Source: JANYGM01 sp043764015 (GTDB lineage Bacteria; Bacteroidota; Bacteroidia; Cytophagales; Thermonemataceae). Taken from it: a stretch of DNA of 61,296 bases. Position 1 is the first letter of the stretch, and each line of letters starts with the position of its first letter. Below are positions 1-7,034 of this stretch, in pieces. The notes under the pieces were generated by a model that made no database searches, was not told the origin of the DNA, and saw only the letters and a program-made list of their open reading frames with translations. The stretch covers positions 1 through 61,296 of the forward strand of contig JAYUKY010000036.1 in the NCBI GenBank assembly GCA_043764015.1, in the 5' to 3' direction. A program made the position numbers and the translations under genes.

Positions 1-1
1 T

Positions 2-67
2 AATGGTATGTCGTGGTCTTCAAATGGGTCATTAGCAATTACTTTGATAGCTGCAAGTTATTACTAA
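2..67 (+). CDS. possible 3' end of a truncated gene
   Basis: One forward frame is open from base 2 to a TAA at 65-67 and would encode the last 21 residues of a protein that begins left of the window. The stretch is far too short to recognise a family. A reverse-strand reading is also open here, so the coding assignment is weak. The rest of the leader up to the gene at 118 is AT-rich and shows nothing I can name. Confidence 0.2.
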   Translation, partial: NGMSWSSNGSLAITLIAASYY

Positions 68-117
68 ATAATTTGCAACGGAACTTTTACAGCAACAAAT
101 AATTTATCTGAAAAACA

Positions 118-348
118 ATGGAAAATATAGAAGTAAATCCCAAAATAATGCTTGGAAAACCTGTCATAAAAGGGACAAGAATTACAGTTGAAAGCATTAT
201 TTCACTTTTGGCACAAGATATAAGTATTGAAGAGATTTTGCAAGAATATAGAGGTTTGCAAAAATCTGATATTTTGGCTTGTCTGCACTATGCTGAAAAT
301 ATCTTAGAAAACACTTCAATTTTTCATTTAGATAAAATAGCATCATAA
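118..348 (+). CDS. DUF433 family antitoxin-like protein
   Basis: A 76-residue protein with the compact DUF433 pattern: the segment GKPVIKGTRITV (about residues 13-24) followed by the helical part around SIEEILQEYRGL and DILACLHYA. DUF433 proteins are small winged-helix-like proteins usually encoded just before a PIN-like DUF5615 gene, and the pair is regarded as a VapBC-type toxin-antitoxin arrangement. Here the stop codon overlaps the start of the next gene in a TAATG, so the two are translationally coupled. The family call is firm; the antitoxin role is inferred from context. Confidence 0.85.
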   Translation: MENIEVNPKIMLGKPVIKGTRITVESIISLLAQDISIEEILQEYRGLQKSDILACLHYAENILENTSIFHLDKIAS

Positions 349-701
349 TGCGTTTTTTGATAGATGAGTGTGTTGGAACATCTGTAGCAGAATGGCTACA
401 AAGCAAAAAATATGAAGTTTTTTCTGTTTTTGATGACTGGCGTGGAGCTACAGATGATGAAATATTAGACAAAGCATTACAAGAAAATTATATTTTGATA
501 ACTTCTGATAAAGATTTTGGAGAAATGGTATTCAGACTTCAAAGAAAACATAAAGGAATTATTTTAATACGTTGTCAGCCTAATAATTTCAAGAAAAAAA
601 TAGAAGTTTTAGACAAATTATTAGAAAATTATTTAGATAAATTAGTTGATAATTTTGTCGTTGTAAGTAATGAAAATGTACGTATAGTACAAATGCAGTA
701 G
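348..701 (+). CDS. DUF5615 PIN-like toxin protein
   Basis: A 117-residue PIN-like protein. The fold's acidic residues are visible: Asp6 and Glu7 in FLIDECVG, Asp36/Asp37 in the ATDDEIL segment, and Asp54/Asp56 in ITSDKDFG. These would bind the metal for an RNase active site. Its start overlaps the stop of the DUF433 gene by one base, the usual arrangement for DUF433/DUF5615 pairs. Toxicity has to my knowledge not been shown for most members of this family, so 'toxin' is an inference from the fold and the pairing. Confidence 0.85.
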   Translation: MRFLIDECVGTSVAEWLQSKKYEVFSVFDDWRGATDDEILDKALQENYILITSDKDFGEMVFRLQRKHKGIILIRCQPNNFKKKIEVLDKLLENYLDKLVDNFVVVSNENVRIVQMQ

Positions 702-732
702 TCCGTTTAGACTGAATGAGAAAAATAACCAA

Positions 733-927
733 ATGAAAAATCAAGAAATTATATTTTTGGTAGAAGAATCTTTGGAAGGAGGTTTTGAGACAAAAGCATT
801 GGGCGAGAGCATTTTTACACAAGCTGAAACAGTTTCAGAGCTTCGTGAGAATATTAAAGATGCCATAAAATGCCATTTTGAGCCTGAAAATATGCCTAAG
901 ATGATTATTTTAGAAAAATTTTTATAA
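733..927 (+). CDS. HicB-like small protein
   Basis: A 64-residue protein resembling the N-terminal partial RNase H-like domain of HicB antitoxins: a beta strand with acidic residues (IIFLVEESLEGGF), then the segment SIFTQAETVSELRENIKDAIKCHF typical of the family. There is no C-terminal DNA-binding domain and no HicA toxin gene beside it; the next gene is DUF1697. Members of this short group are sometimes mislabelled as 2-oxoisovalerate dehydrogenase fragments. It lies 31 bp downstream of the PIN-like gene and may share its transcript. Function unknown; an orphan antitoxin is possible. Confidence 0.65.
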   Translation: MKNQEIIFLVEESLEGGFETKALGESIFTQAETVSELRENIKDAIKCHFEPENMPKMIILEKFL

Positions 928-932
928 ACAAA

Positions 933-1532
933 ATGCAAACTTATATTTCAATCTTGCGAGGTATCAATGTTGGTGGACATAAATCTGTCAAAATGGACGT
1001 TTTGCGCCAAATCTATGTTGATTTAGGATTTGAAAACGTACAAACTTATATTCAGAGTGGAAATGTGATTTTCTGCTCTGAAAATAGTTCTCCACAAGAT
1101 TTGACAATAAACATAACAGAAAAAATAGTTGAAAAATTTGCTTTTGAAGTACCTATAATGGTTATTTCTTTATCAGAGTTTAAGGAAATTATCAATAATA
1201 ATCCGTTTTTGGAAGATGTTTCACAGGAAAAACAATTAGAAAGTCAGAAAGAAAATCAAAAAGATAGTACATATTTTCATATTACTTTCTTGTCAGAAAC
1301 ACCTGAAAAAGCACTTTTTGATAAAATCAAAGAAAAAGAATATCAAAAAGATGAATTAGTATTAGTATTAGTTGGGGAAAATATTTACTTGTATTGCCCT
1401 GAAAGTTACAGTAATTCCAAACTTACTAACAGTTTCTTTAAATCAAAATTAAAAGTTATAGCTACCACAAGAAATTGGAAAACTAGCTTAGAATTGCTAA
1501 AAATGGCAGAAAAAATCTCAAATAGTAATTAA
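933..1532 (+). CDS. DUF1697 domain protein
   Basis: A 199-residue protein matching DUF1697 over its whole length. The N-terminus reads YISILRGINVGGHKSVKM, followed by LGFENVQTYIQSGNVIF, the hallmark of the family. It is soluble and has no signal peptide. The biochemical function of DUF1697 proteins is not established. The gene starts 5 bp after the HicB-like gene and ends 3 bp before porQ, so it may be co-transcribed with both, although the functions show no obvious link. Confidence 0.85.
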   Translation: MQTYISILRGINVGGHKSVKMDVLRQIYVDLGFENVQTYIQSGNVIFCSENSSPQDLTINITEKIVEKFAFEVPIMVISLSEFKEIINNNPFLEDVSQEKQLESQKENQKDSTYFHITFLSETPEKALFDKIKEKEYQKDELVLVLVGENIYLYCPESYSNSKLTNSFFKSKLKVIATTRNWKTSLELLKMAEKISNSN

Positions 1533-1535
1533 GAA

Positions 1536-2612
1536 ATGTACCAAAAAAAGTTTTTAAAACCAGTTTTTATCCTTTTCCTGTTGCTTATTTTCTCTCAAAA
1601 GAATTTCGCACAAATTGGAGGTAGAAATACCTTCAATTTCCTAAATCTTACCCCAAATGCTCGTACTGTGGGCGTAGGAGGCACAAATGTATCACTAGCT
1701 CACGGAGATGTGAATATGTTTGTGAATAATCCTGCACTTTTGGATAGCGCAATGGTGGGGAAAGGAAGTTTTAATTTTACAAGTTTTTATGCTGGTGTGC
1801 CACATACTTCTCTTAATTATGTGCATAATTCCAAAAAAATTGGGCTTTTAGGATTTGGTTTGCAATACATCAGTTATGGAAAAATGATACAAACAGATGC
1901 CTCTGGCAATGTTTTAGGAGATTTTTCTGCACGAGATTTTGCACTTTATGCCTCACACGCACGCACAAGCAATAATTTTTCTGTGGGAATAACTACAAAA
2001 CTTGTAATGTCTGGAATTGCAGGCTATAATGCCGCTGCTTTTGCTGTGGATTTGGGTGGCACTTTTAAGCACCCAACCAAAGATTTGACTGTTGGAATAA
2101 CGCTTAAAAACATTGGTTTTGCCCTCAAATCTTACTTTGGAAAGACCAATACGCCTTTTGATGCACAAATAGGTGCATCTTACAAACCAAAAAATATGCC
2201 TGTGCGGTTTTCTCTTACAGCACATCATTTACAACGCTTTGATATTGCCTACAACGACCCAAATGCTACCACAACCGACATCAATACTGGCGCAGAAACT
2301 GCTAAAACTATTGGTTTTGCAGATAAGTTTTTTAGGCACTGGATTGTAGGAACAGAGTTTGTTTTGAGTAAAAATTTCAATATTCTTTTTGGATATAATC
2401 ACCTCATTAACAGAGATTTGAGGGATAAAAATGCTGCAGGAACTTCTGGTTTTTCTGCAGGTCTTAGAATAACGGTAAAGAAAATTGATTTTGCGTACTC
2501 TCGTGCTGGCTTTCACGCTGCAGGAGGACGTAATTACTTGACAATTAGTCTTAATCTTAAAAATACTTTCTCCAAAAAAATAAAAGAAGAAGAGCCAGCA
2601 ATTACAAATTAA
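1536..2612 (+). CDS. porQ: type IX secretion system protein PorQ
   Basis: A 358-residue outer-membrane beta-barrel protein. An N-terminal signal peptide (hydrophobic stretch about residues 8-23, cleavage near FAQ) is followed by the PorQ/PorV-type start: GGRNTFNFLNLTPNARTVGVGG, with the NPALLD segment. PorQ belongs to the PorV family and acts in the outer-membrane part of the type IX secretion system, which exports gliding adhesins and enzymes in Bacteroidota. The length agrees with the family. It ends near a run of short repeats (2613-2660) that separates it from the convergent methyltransferase gene. Confidence 0.85.
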   Translation: MYQKKFLKPVFILFLLLIFSQKNFAQIGGRNTFNFLNLTPNARTVGVGGTNVSLAHGDVNMFVNNPALLDSAMVGKGSFNFTSFYAGVPHTSLNYVHNSKKIGLLGFGLQYISYGKMIQTDASGNVLGDFSARDFALYASHARTSNNFSVGITTKLVMSGIAGYNAAAFAVDLGGTFKHPTKDLTVGITLKNIGFALKSYFGKTNTPFDAQIGASYKPKNMPVRFSLTAHHLQRFDIAYNDPNATTTDINTGAETAKTIGFADKFFRHWIVGTEFVLSKNFNILFGYNHLINRDLRDKNAAGTSGFSAGLRITVKKIDFAYSRAGFHAAGGRNYLTISLNLKNTFSKKIKEEEPAITN

Positions 2613-2662
2613 ATATTACGAATTACGAAAAAATTCGTACTTCGTACCTCAAACCTCGTACT
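2613..2662. repeat. GTACGAAG-type short repeats at convergent gene ends
   Basis: Between porQ and the convergent trmH-like gene lie several copies of TTCGTAC/GTACGA words, partly inverted (ACGAATTACGAAAAAATTCG, then CTTCGTACCTC). The same word family recurs at the 3' ends of pgk (4851-4882) and of the photolyase gene (55055-55087). The inverted copies could form a bidirectional terminator. On the minus strand the repeat also encodes the final residues KYEV of the methyltransferase. Confidence 0.55.
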
Positions 2663-3473
2663 TTCTTTGCCTAATTGCTTCAAAAATAACTATTGCAGTA
2701 GCTACAGAGACATTCATAGAGTCTATTTTGCCCTGCATTGGAATAATGATGTTTTGAGTAGCATTTTCTAGCCAAATTTTGGAAAGTCCAGTTGCTTCTG
2801 TACCTAAAATGATAGCAGAAGGTGTTTTATAACTAATTTCGTCATAAGGTTTTGAGGCAGTAAGAGCCGTTGCATACATATTTATATTTTGAGATTTCAG
2901 AAATATAATTGCCTCCTCACTTGTACAAGCAACAACTGGTTTAGTAAAAACACATCCAATACTCGCCCTAACGGCATTTGGGTTGAAAATATCCGTTTGA
3001 GGGTCGCAAATAATGACTGCATCAACATTTGCCGCATCAGCCGTTCTAAGTATTGCACCCAGATTTCCTGGTTTTTCTACACTTTCCAAGACTATCAAAA
3101 GTGGATTTTTTGGTAGTTTGAGCGTATTTAAGGTAGTGATTATTGGGCGTGCAAGTGCCACCATTCCAAAAGAATTTTCTCTATATGCAATCTTATCAAA
3201 AACAGGTTTACTGACTTCAAAAAACTGTATTTTATTAAAATAAGTTACATTATTTTTTTTGTATATTCCAAAAATATCATTTACCTTAAATTCTGGTATA
3301 AGTTCTTTGCAAAAAAAGACGTTTATTATCTCTATATTAGCACTAAGGGCAAGATTTAGTTCTATTTCTCCCTCAATAATAATAAGATTTTGGCTTTTGC
3401 GCTCCGCAGATTTATCCAATTTCTGAATATTTTTTATTTTAGGATTTTGCGTAGAAGTGATTATTTCATACAT
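2649..3473 (-). CDS. TrmH/SpoU family RNA 2'-O-methyltransferase
   Basis: A 274-residue SPOUT-type RNA methyltransferase. The three SpoU motifs are all present: motif 1 around residues 126-145 (ESVEKPGNLGAILRTADA, including the catalytic Asn and Arg), motif 2 IILGTEATGLS, and motif 3 IPMQGKIDSMNVSVATAI. The N-terminal hundred residues look like the small substrate-binding domain found in RlmB/TsnR-type enzymes. It methylates a ribose 2'-OH in rRNA or tRNA using SAM; the target base cannot be told from sequence. It is convergent with porQ. Its C-terminal residues are encoded by a dispersed repeat. Confidence 0.85.
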   Translation of the reverse strand: MYEIITSTQNPKIKNIQKLDKSAERKSQNLIIIEGEIELNLALSANIEIINVFFCKELIPEFKVNDIFGIYKKNNVTYFNKIQFFEVSKPVFDKIAYRENSFGMVALARPIITTLNTLKLPKNPLLIVLESVEKPGNLGAILRTADAANVDAVIICDPQTDIFNPNAVRASIGCVFTKPVVACTSEEAIIFLKSQNINMYATALTASKPYDEISYKTPSAIILGTEATGLSKIWLENATQNIIIPMQGKIDSMNVSVATAIVIFEAIRQRKYEV

Positions 3474-3479
3474 AATTTT

Positions 3480-3566
3480 GATGTGTGATGTATGATATGT
3501 GATGTGTGATATATTTTGAGATGAACAATGTATTTACTTCACACATAACATATCACACATCATATA
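3480..3566. repeat. TGATGTGTGATAT inverted repeat
   Basis: The gap between the methyl-accepting protein gene and trmH consists of repeated words GATGTGTGAT and TGATATGTGATG on the left and their complements (CACACATAACATATCACACATCATATATCA region) on the right. The two halves form an imperfect inverted repeat of about 30 bp per arm. It could act as a terminator on the minus strand for the gene ending at 3567. Confidence 0.5.
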
Positions 3567-4589
3567 TCAAGCCATATTCTTAAGATTTTCGTGGAGTTGT
3601 TTGGCTATAGAATGTAGATTTTGCGCTGTATAGTTGATATTTTCTAATTTATCTGTAATAATTTGCGCTTTTTTAGTTTTTTTATTATTGATTTTTTCTG
3701 TACTAAAATTACTAGGTTTTTCTTCTTTTAGTTCTATTTCGTTCTGATTATTTTTTATCATATCAACCATAGTAGTATTGTTTTGGGTGATATTTTCTAT
3801 ATTTTGGGAAAGTTGGCTGATAGCAAATTCTTGGTTTTCAAGGTAGTTTTTCATTTGAAAAAGTGCTTTTAAAGCCATTTGCATATCTTTTTGAAGTCCA
3901 CGCAAAGCATCTTCTATATTGTCTGAAGATTTTTTTGCATTATCCGAAATCTTGCGTATTTCATCAGCAATCACAACAAAACTTCTACCCGCATCACCTA
4001 CACGAGCTGCCTCAATGGCAGCATTGATAGCCAAAACGCCAGATTGTGCCGAAATTTCAGTCAAAATACGTGAGGTTTTTTGGACTTCAGAAATGCCTGT
4101 AATGAATGTATCTAGGCTTTTTTCTGCATTTTCTGCACTTGTAAGCGTTTTTACTTTGTTTTCCTCTAACAAATTAAAAGCCTTATTGGTACTCGTAAAC
4201 TCTTTTTCATTCTGCTCCAAATTTTGCAAAATATTTTTTGAATTATTACCAAAATCATTACGAAAATCCTCTTTGGGAGGATTTTCGGTTAAATCTTGTG
4301 TAATTTCTGTAAGATTTTTTTTAATAAAATTAGACTGACTGACAAGCTCCGTAGCAAACAAATGAAGCTCTGAAAAATCATCTTGACTAATAAAAACGTG
4401 TTTGTTATCTTGATTAACTATTTGATTATCAGATTTATATAAAGGAGTTTCTTTTTTTGGTTCTAACTTAATTTCTGTTCTATTTTTCTCAAAAAAGCGT
4501 AACAAATCATCATCTTTTTCATTTTCTAAAAGAGGTTTATTATTGTTTGGGATAAGTTTATCTCGCTTTATGTTGTCGCCTAATGCCAT
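3567..4589 (-). CDS. soluble methyl-accepting chemotaxis-type protein
   Basis: A 340-residue protein with no transmembrane segment or signal peptide. It is mostly alpha-helical coiled coil and carries the MCP signalling hairpin tip at about residues 180-220: LAINAAIEAARVGDAGRSF, then VVIADEIRKISDNAKKSS. This tip normally contacts CheA and CheW. The N-terminal hundred residues are charged and of no recognised sensor type. No che genes are near. It may be a cytoplasmic receptor or a diverged scaffold; the ligand is unknown. Confidence 0.8.
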   Translation of the reverse strand: MALGDNIKRDKLIPNNNKPLLENEKDDDLLRFFEKNRTEIKLEPKKETPLYKSDNQIVNQDNKHVFISQDDFSELHLFATELVSQSNFIKKNLTEITQDLTENPPKEDFRNDFGNNSKNILQNLEQNEKEFTSTNKAFNLLEENKVKTLTSAENAEKSLDTFITGISEVQKTSRILTEISAQSGVLAINAAIEAARVGDAGRSFVVIADEIRKISDNAKKSSDNIEDALRGLQKDMQMALKALFQMKNYLENQEFAISQLSQNIENITQNNTTMVDMIKNNQNEIELKEEKPSNFSTEKINNKKTKKAQIITDKLENINYTAQNLHSIAKQLHENLKNMA

Positions 4590-4868
4590 TTTTGAGTGTT
4601 GAGTGCTTAGTGTTGAGTGCTGATAAAATAAAGCATAATCATTTGATTACCAATATCATTTGATTACCAATATTTTGCATTCATTCACAATTAAAAATTC
4701 ATAATTCCTTAAAACTTGATACAAACCACAAAAATACACTTTTTTTGCACCAAACACAAATTTTTATTCTAAAACGACTATCTCTAAAAAAGAAAAACTA
4801 AATAACTTAACTTTTTTATTTTTACAATAACTTAATAATCAAAGTTTTACATTCGTACTTCGTACCTC
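4590..4868. repeat. intergenic region with 12-bp and 17-bp duplications
   Basis: This 279-bp gap upstream of the methyl-accepting gene has no gene. It contains a 12-bp direct duplication GTGTTGAGTGCT (4596-4607 and 4610-4621), a perfect 17-bp tandem duplication ATCATTTGATTACCAAT (4638-4654 and 4655-4671), a reverse-complement copy of the GTGAATGAAT word (about 4679-4692) and, at its right end, the TTCGTACCTC repeat that runs into the end of pgk. Confidence 0.6.
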
Positions 4869-6074
4869 TTAGTTCGTACCTTCTAAAGCGGCTACTCCTG
4901 GCAAAATTTTGCCTTCCATATACTCCAAAAGTGCGCCCCCACCCGTAGAAACGTAAGAAACAGCATCTCCAAAACCTAAATTATTGACTGCTGCCGCAGA
5001 ATCTCCTCCTCCAATCAATGAGAAAGCACCATTTTTTGTTGCCTCCACTACTGCTTTTGCTACTTCTGATGTGCCTTTTGAAAACTTTTCCATCTCAAAA
5101 ACGCCCATAGGACCATTCCAAAGAATAGTTTTTGAGTTTTTAATCACTTCTACAAATGATTTTATGGCTTTTTCTCCAATATCCAAGCCCATAAAACCCG
5201 CTTTAATATCTTCATTATCAGCTATTTCAGTATTGGCATCATTACTAAAAGCATCAGCAATAATACTATCTTGCGGAAGCATCAAATTAACGCCTTTTTC
5301 TTTTGCTTTTTTGATAAGATGCAACGCCAAATCTAGCTTATCAGCCTCTACAAGCGAGTTTCCTATATTTCCGCCTTGCGCCTTGAAAAACGTATAAGCC
5401 ATTCCGCCACCAATAATCAAATTATCAACTTTATCTAATAATTTCTCTATAAGTTCAATTTTATCAGATACTTTTGCCCCGCCCATAATTGCAGTAAAAG
5501 GCTTTTCTGCATTTTCAAGCACTTTTTTTGCGTTATCCAGTTCTGCCTGCATCACCAAACCACAAATTTTATCCTGAAAAAATTGCGCAATAACTGCCGT
5601 AGAAGCGTGCGCTCTGTGTGCCGTTCCAAAAGCATCATTGACATAAACATCTCCTAATTTTGACAATTTTTCAGCAAAACTTACATCTCCTTTTTCTTCT
5701 TCCTTATAAAAACGTAAATTCTCTAAAAGTAAGATTTCACCTGCTTTTAAGCCTTCTGAAAGGCTTTTTGCTTGCTCACCTATGCAATCATCAGCAAATT
5801 TCACTTCTACACCAAAAATTTCGGAAAGTGGTTTTTGGAGATGTTTGAGAGAGTATTTTTCTTCAAAAACGCCTTCTAAATTCTGTTTTGGACGACCCAA
5901 ATGCGACATCAAAACCACACTTCCGCCATCTCCCAAAATCTTTGCTATTGTAGGAATAACAGCTTTAATACGTGTAAAATCAGTTATTTTATATTCTTTA
6001 TCCAGCGGAACATTAAAATCCACACGCACAAGCGCACGCTTTCCAGAAAAATTAAAGGAATTAAGGTATTTCAT
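4869..6074 (-). CDS. pgk: phosphoglycerate kinase
   Basis: A 401-residue glycolytic enzyme that moves phosphate from 1,3-bisphosphoglycerate to ADP. The signature RVDFNVPLD is near residues 17-25, the substrate-binding SHLGRPK near 58, the ENLRFYKEE segment near 118, the nucleotide-binding GGAKVSDK near 197, and the C-terminal GGGDSAAA. Length and motif order are those of a normal bacterial PGK. Transcribed alone. The last codons (GTN) and the stop lie inside a GTACGAAG-type repeat that recurs elsewhere in the window, so the extreme C-terminus was probably reshaped by the repeat. Confidence 0.97.
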   Translation of the reverse strand: MKYLNSFNFSGKRALVRVDFNVPLDKEYKITDFTRIKAVIPTIAKILGDGGSVVLMSHLGRPKQNLEGVFEEKYSLKHLQKPLSEIFGVEVKFADDCIGEQAKSLSEGLKAGEILLLENLRFYKEEEKGDVSFAEKLSKLGDVYVNDAFGTAHRAHASTAVIAQFFQDKICGLVMQAELDNAKKVLENAEKPFTAIMGGAKVSDKIELIEKLLDKVDNLIIGGGMAYTFFKAQGGNIGNSLVEADKLDLALHLIKKAKEKGVNLMLPQDSIIADAFSNDANTEIADNEDIKAGFMGLDIGEKAIKSFVEVIKNSKTILWNGPMGVFEMEKFSKGTSEVAKAVVEATKNGAFSLIGGGDSAAAVNNLGFGDAVSYVSTGGGALLEYMEGKILPGVAALEGTN

Positions 6075-6148
6075 TTTTAAGATTTATTTTGAATTAAATT
6101 CAAAAATACAGTTTAATACTGATTTTTCCTAAAAATTCAAAAAAACCA

Positions 6149-6175
6149 ATAAAAAACCGCAATATTATTGCGGTT
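6149..6175 (-). terminator. rho-independent terminator
   Basis: On the minus strand a 9-bp perfect stem (AACCGCAAT / ATTGCGGTT, 6155-6175, loop of 3) is followed by a T-rich tract. It lies 24 bp after the stop of the gene at 6199-6477 and would end that transcript before pgk. Confidence 0.75.
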
Positions 6176-6198
6176 ATAATTACTAATTTATGGTTTTT

Positions 6199-6477
6199 TT
6201 ATGCTGTTTTTTTATATTTTTCCTCCAAATCCGTAATATATTGAAGGCTATCAGCCAACATAATACGCTGACTAAGATGTATTTCAATCAAATAATCCAT
6301 CTCTTCCTTGAGTTCTTCCAAGATGACACTTATACCCAAACGGTGGTCTGCCACGTTTTGCTTCGTAACGTGTCCTTTCCTTTTTGCCAAATTTTCTAGC
6401 TCAACAACACTATTTGTGAGGTTTTCCATAAGATTTAGCACTCTTTTCTCTTCGTCAGTTTGTAGGTTATCTTCCAT
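6199..6477 (-). CDS. small helical protein of unknown function
   Basis: A 92-residue, charged, probably all-helical protein with heptad-like spacing (for example VVELENLAKRK and ISVILEELKEEMDYLIEIH). I do not recognise a family. Its ATG directly follows the TAA of the 146-residue gene upstream, so the two form a tight operon ending at the terminator at 6149-6175. A role as a partner of the upstream protein is a reasonable guess but nothing more. Confidence 0.6.
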   Translation of the reverse strand: MEDNLQTDEEKRVLNLMENLTNSVVELENLAKRKGHVTKQNVADHRLGISVILEELKEEMDYLIEIHLSQRIMLADSLQYITDLEEKYKKTA

Positions 6478-6918
6478 TTAGTTTTCTATTGCCTCGTCTA
6501 TGGTTTCTGCGTATTCAATGCTCATTAAGGTATATTTTCCGTCTGGAAATACCGTTTTGATTTTCTCTCTACCAATTTTTACACTATGACGAAAAACGGC
6601 ATCTGCAGGCAATATTTTGCGGTGTGTTCTTAGCCCCAAATCATACATTTCTTCTTTCCAAGTGATAAAATACCACTCCATTGAAGGCTGATGGAATACT
6701 TTTAATTTACGTTTGTCAAAAATCAGTTTAGTGATTTGTTTCTCTTTGACAACATCTGTAATAACAGCAAAAATTTCTTTGAATTGCCCAATAGGAATGT
6801 AGGTTGAAGTAGCTTCTAGCACTACTATTTCTGGGTGGTTTTCAACGAGCATTATCCTTGCGTGCTTAATTGCTTTGTATAAAACTAGCTCGTTTGTTGT
6901 GTTTGTATCTATATCCAT
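6478..6918 (-). CDS. STAS/SpoIIAA-like protein of unknown function
   Basis: A 146-residue soluble protein. The alternation of strands and helices, with IVVLEATSTYIPIGQFKEIF, then KEKQITKLIFDKRKLKVF, resembles the STAS-like/SpoIIAA-like fold seen in many small Bacteroidota proteins, but no catalytic or phosphorylatable residue can be assigned. It is co-transcribed with the 92-residue gene (stop and start adjacent). It is divergent from the SWIM gene at 7035; the 116-bp gap holds that gene's promoter. Confidence 0.5.
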   Translation of the reverse strand: MDIDTNTTNELVLYKAIKHARIMLVENHPEIVVLEATSTYIPIGQFKEIFAVITDVVKEKQITKLIFDKRKLKVFHQPSMEWYFITWKEEMYDLGLRTHRKILPADAVFRHSVKIGREKIKTVFPDGKYTLMSIEYAETIDEAIEN

Positions 6919-6973
6919 TTTTTTGTTTTTCTATTTTTGATGGTATGACTGTATAAACTACTATTCAGTAGGA

Positions 6974-7002
6974 TTTGTTTTTAAATTCTAGAAATATATT
7001 TG
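6974..7002 (+). promoter_or_regulatory. Bacteroidota-type promoter for the SWIM gene
   Basis: TTTG at 6974-6977 and TATATTTG at 6995-7002, spaced by 17 bases, match the Bacteroidota consensus TTTG-N(17-23)-TAnnTTTG. Transcription would begin near 7009, about 26 bases before the ATG at 7035. Confidence 0.6.
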
Positions 7003-7034
7003 CCTGTTTTTTTATTTGAAAGAATAACAAAAAG

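Noticed and set aside
733..927. 2-oxoisovalerate dehydrogenase fragment
   Set aside because: The protein is only 64 residues and fits the HicB-like fold; no thiamine-binding or dehydrogenase motif is present.
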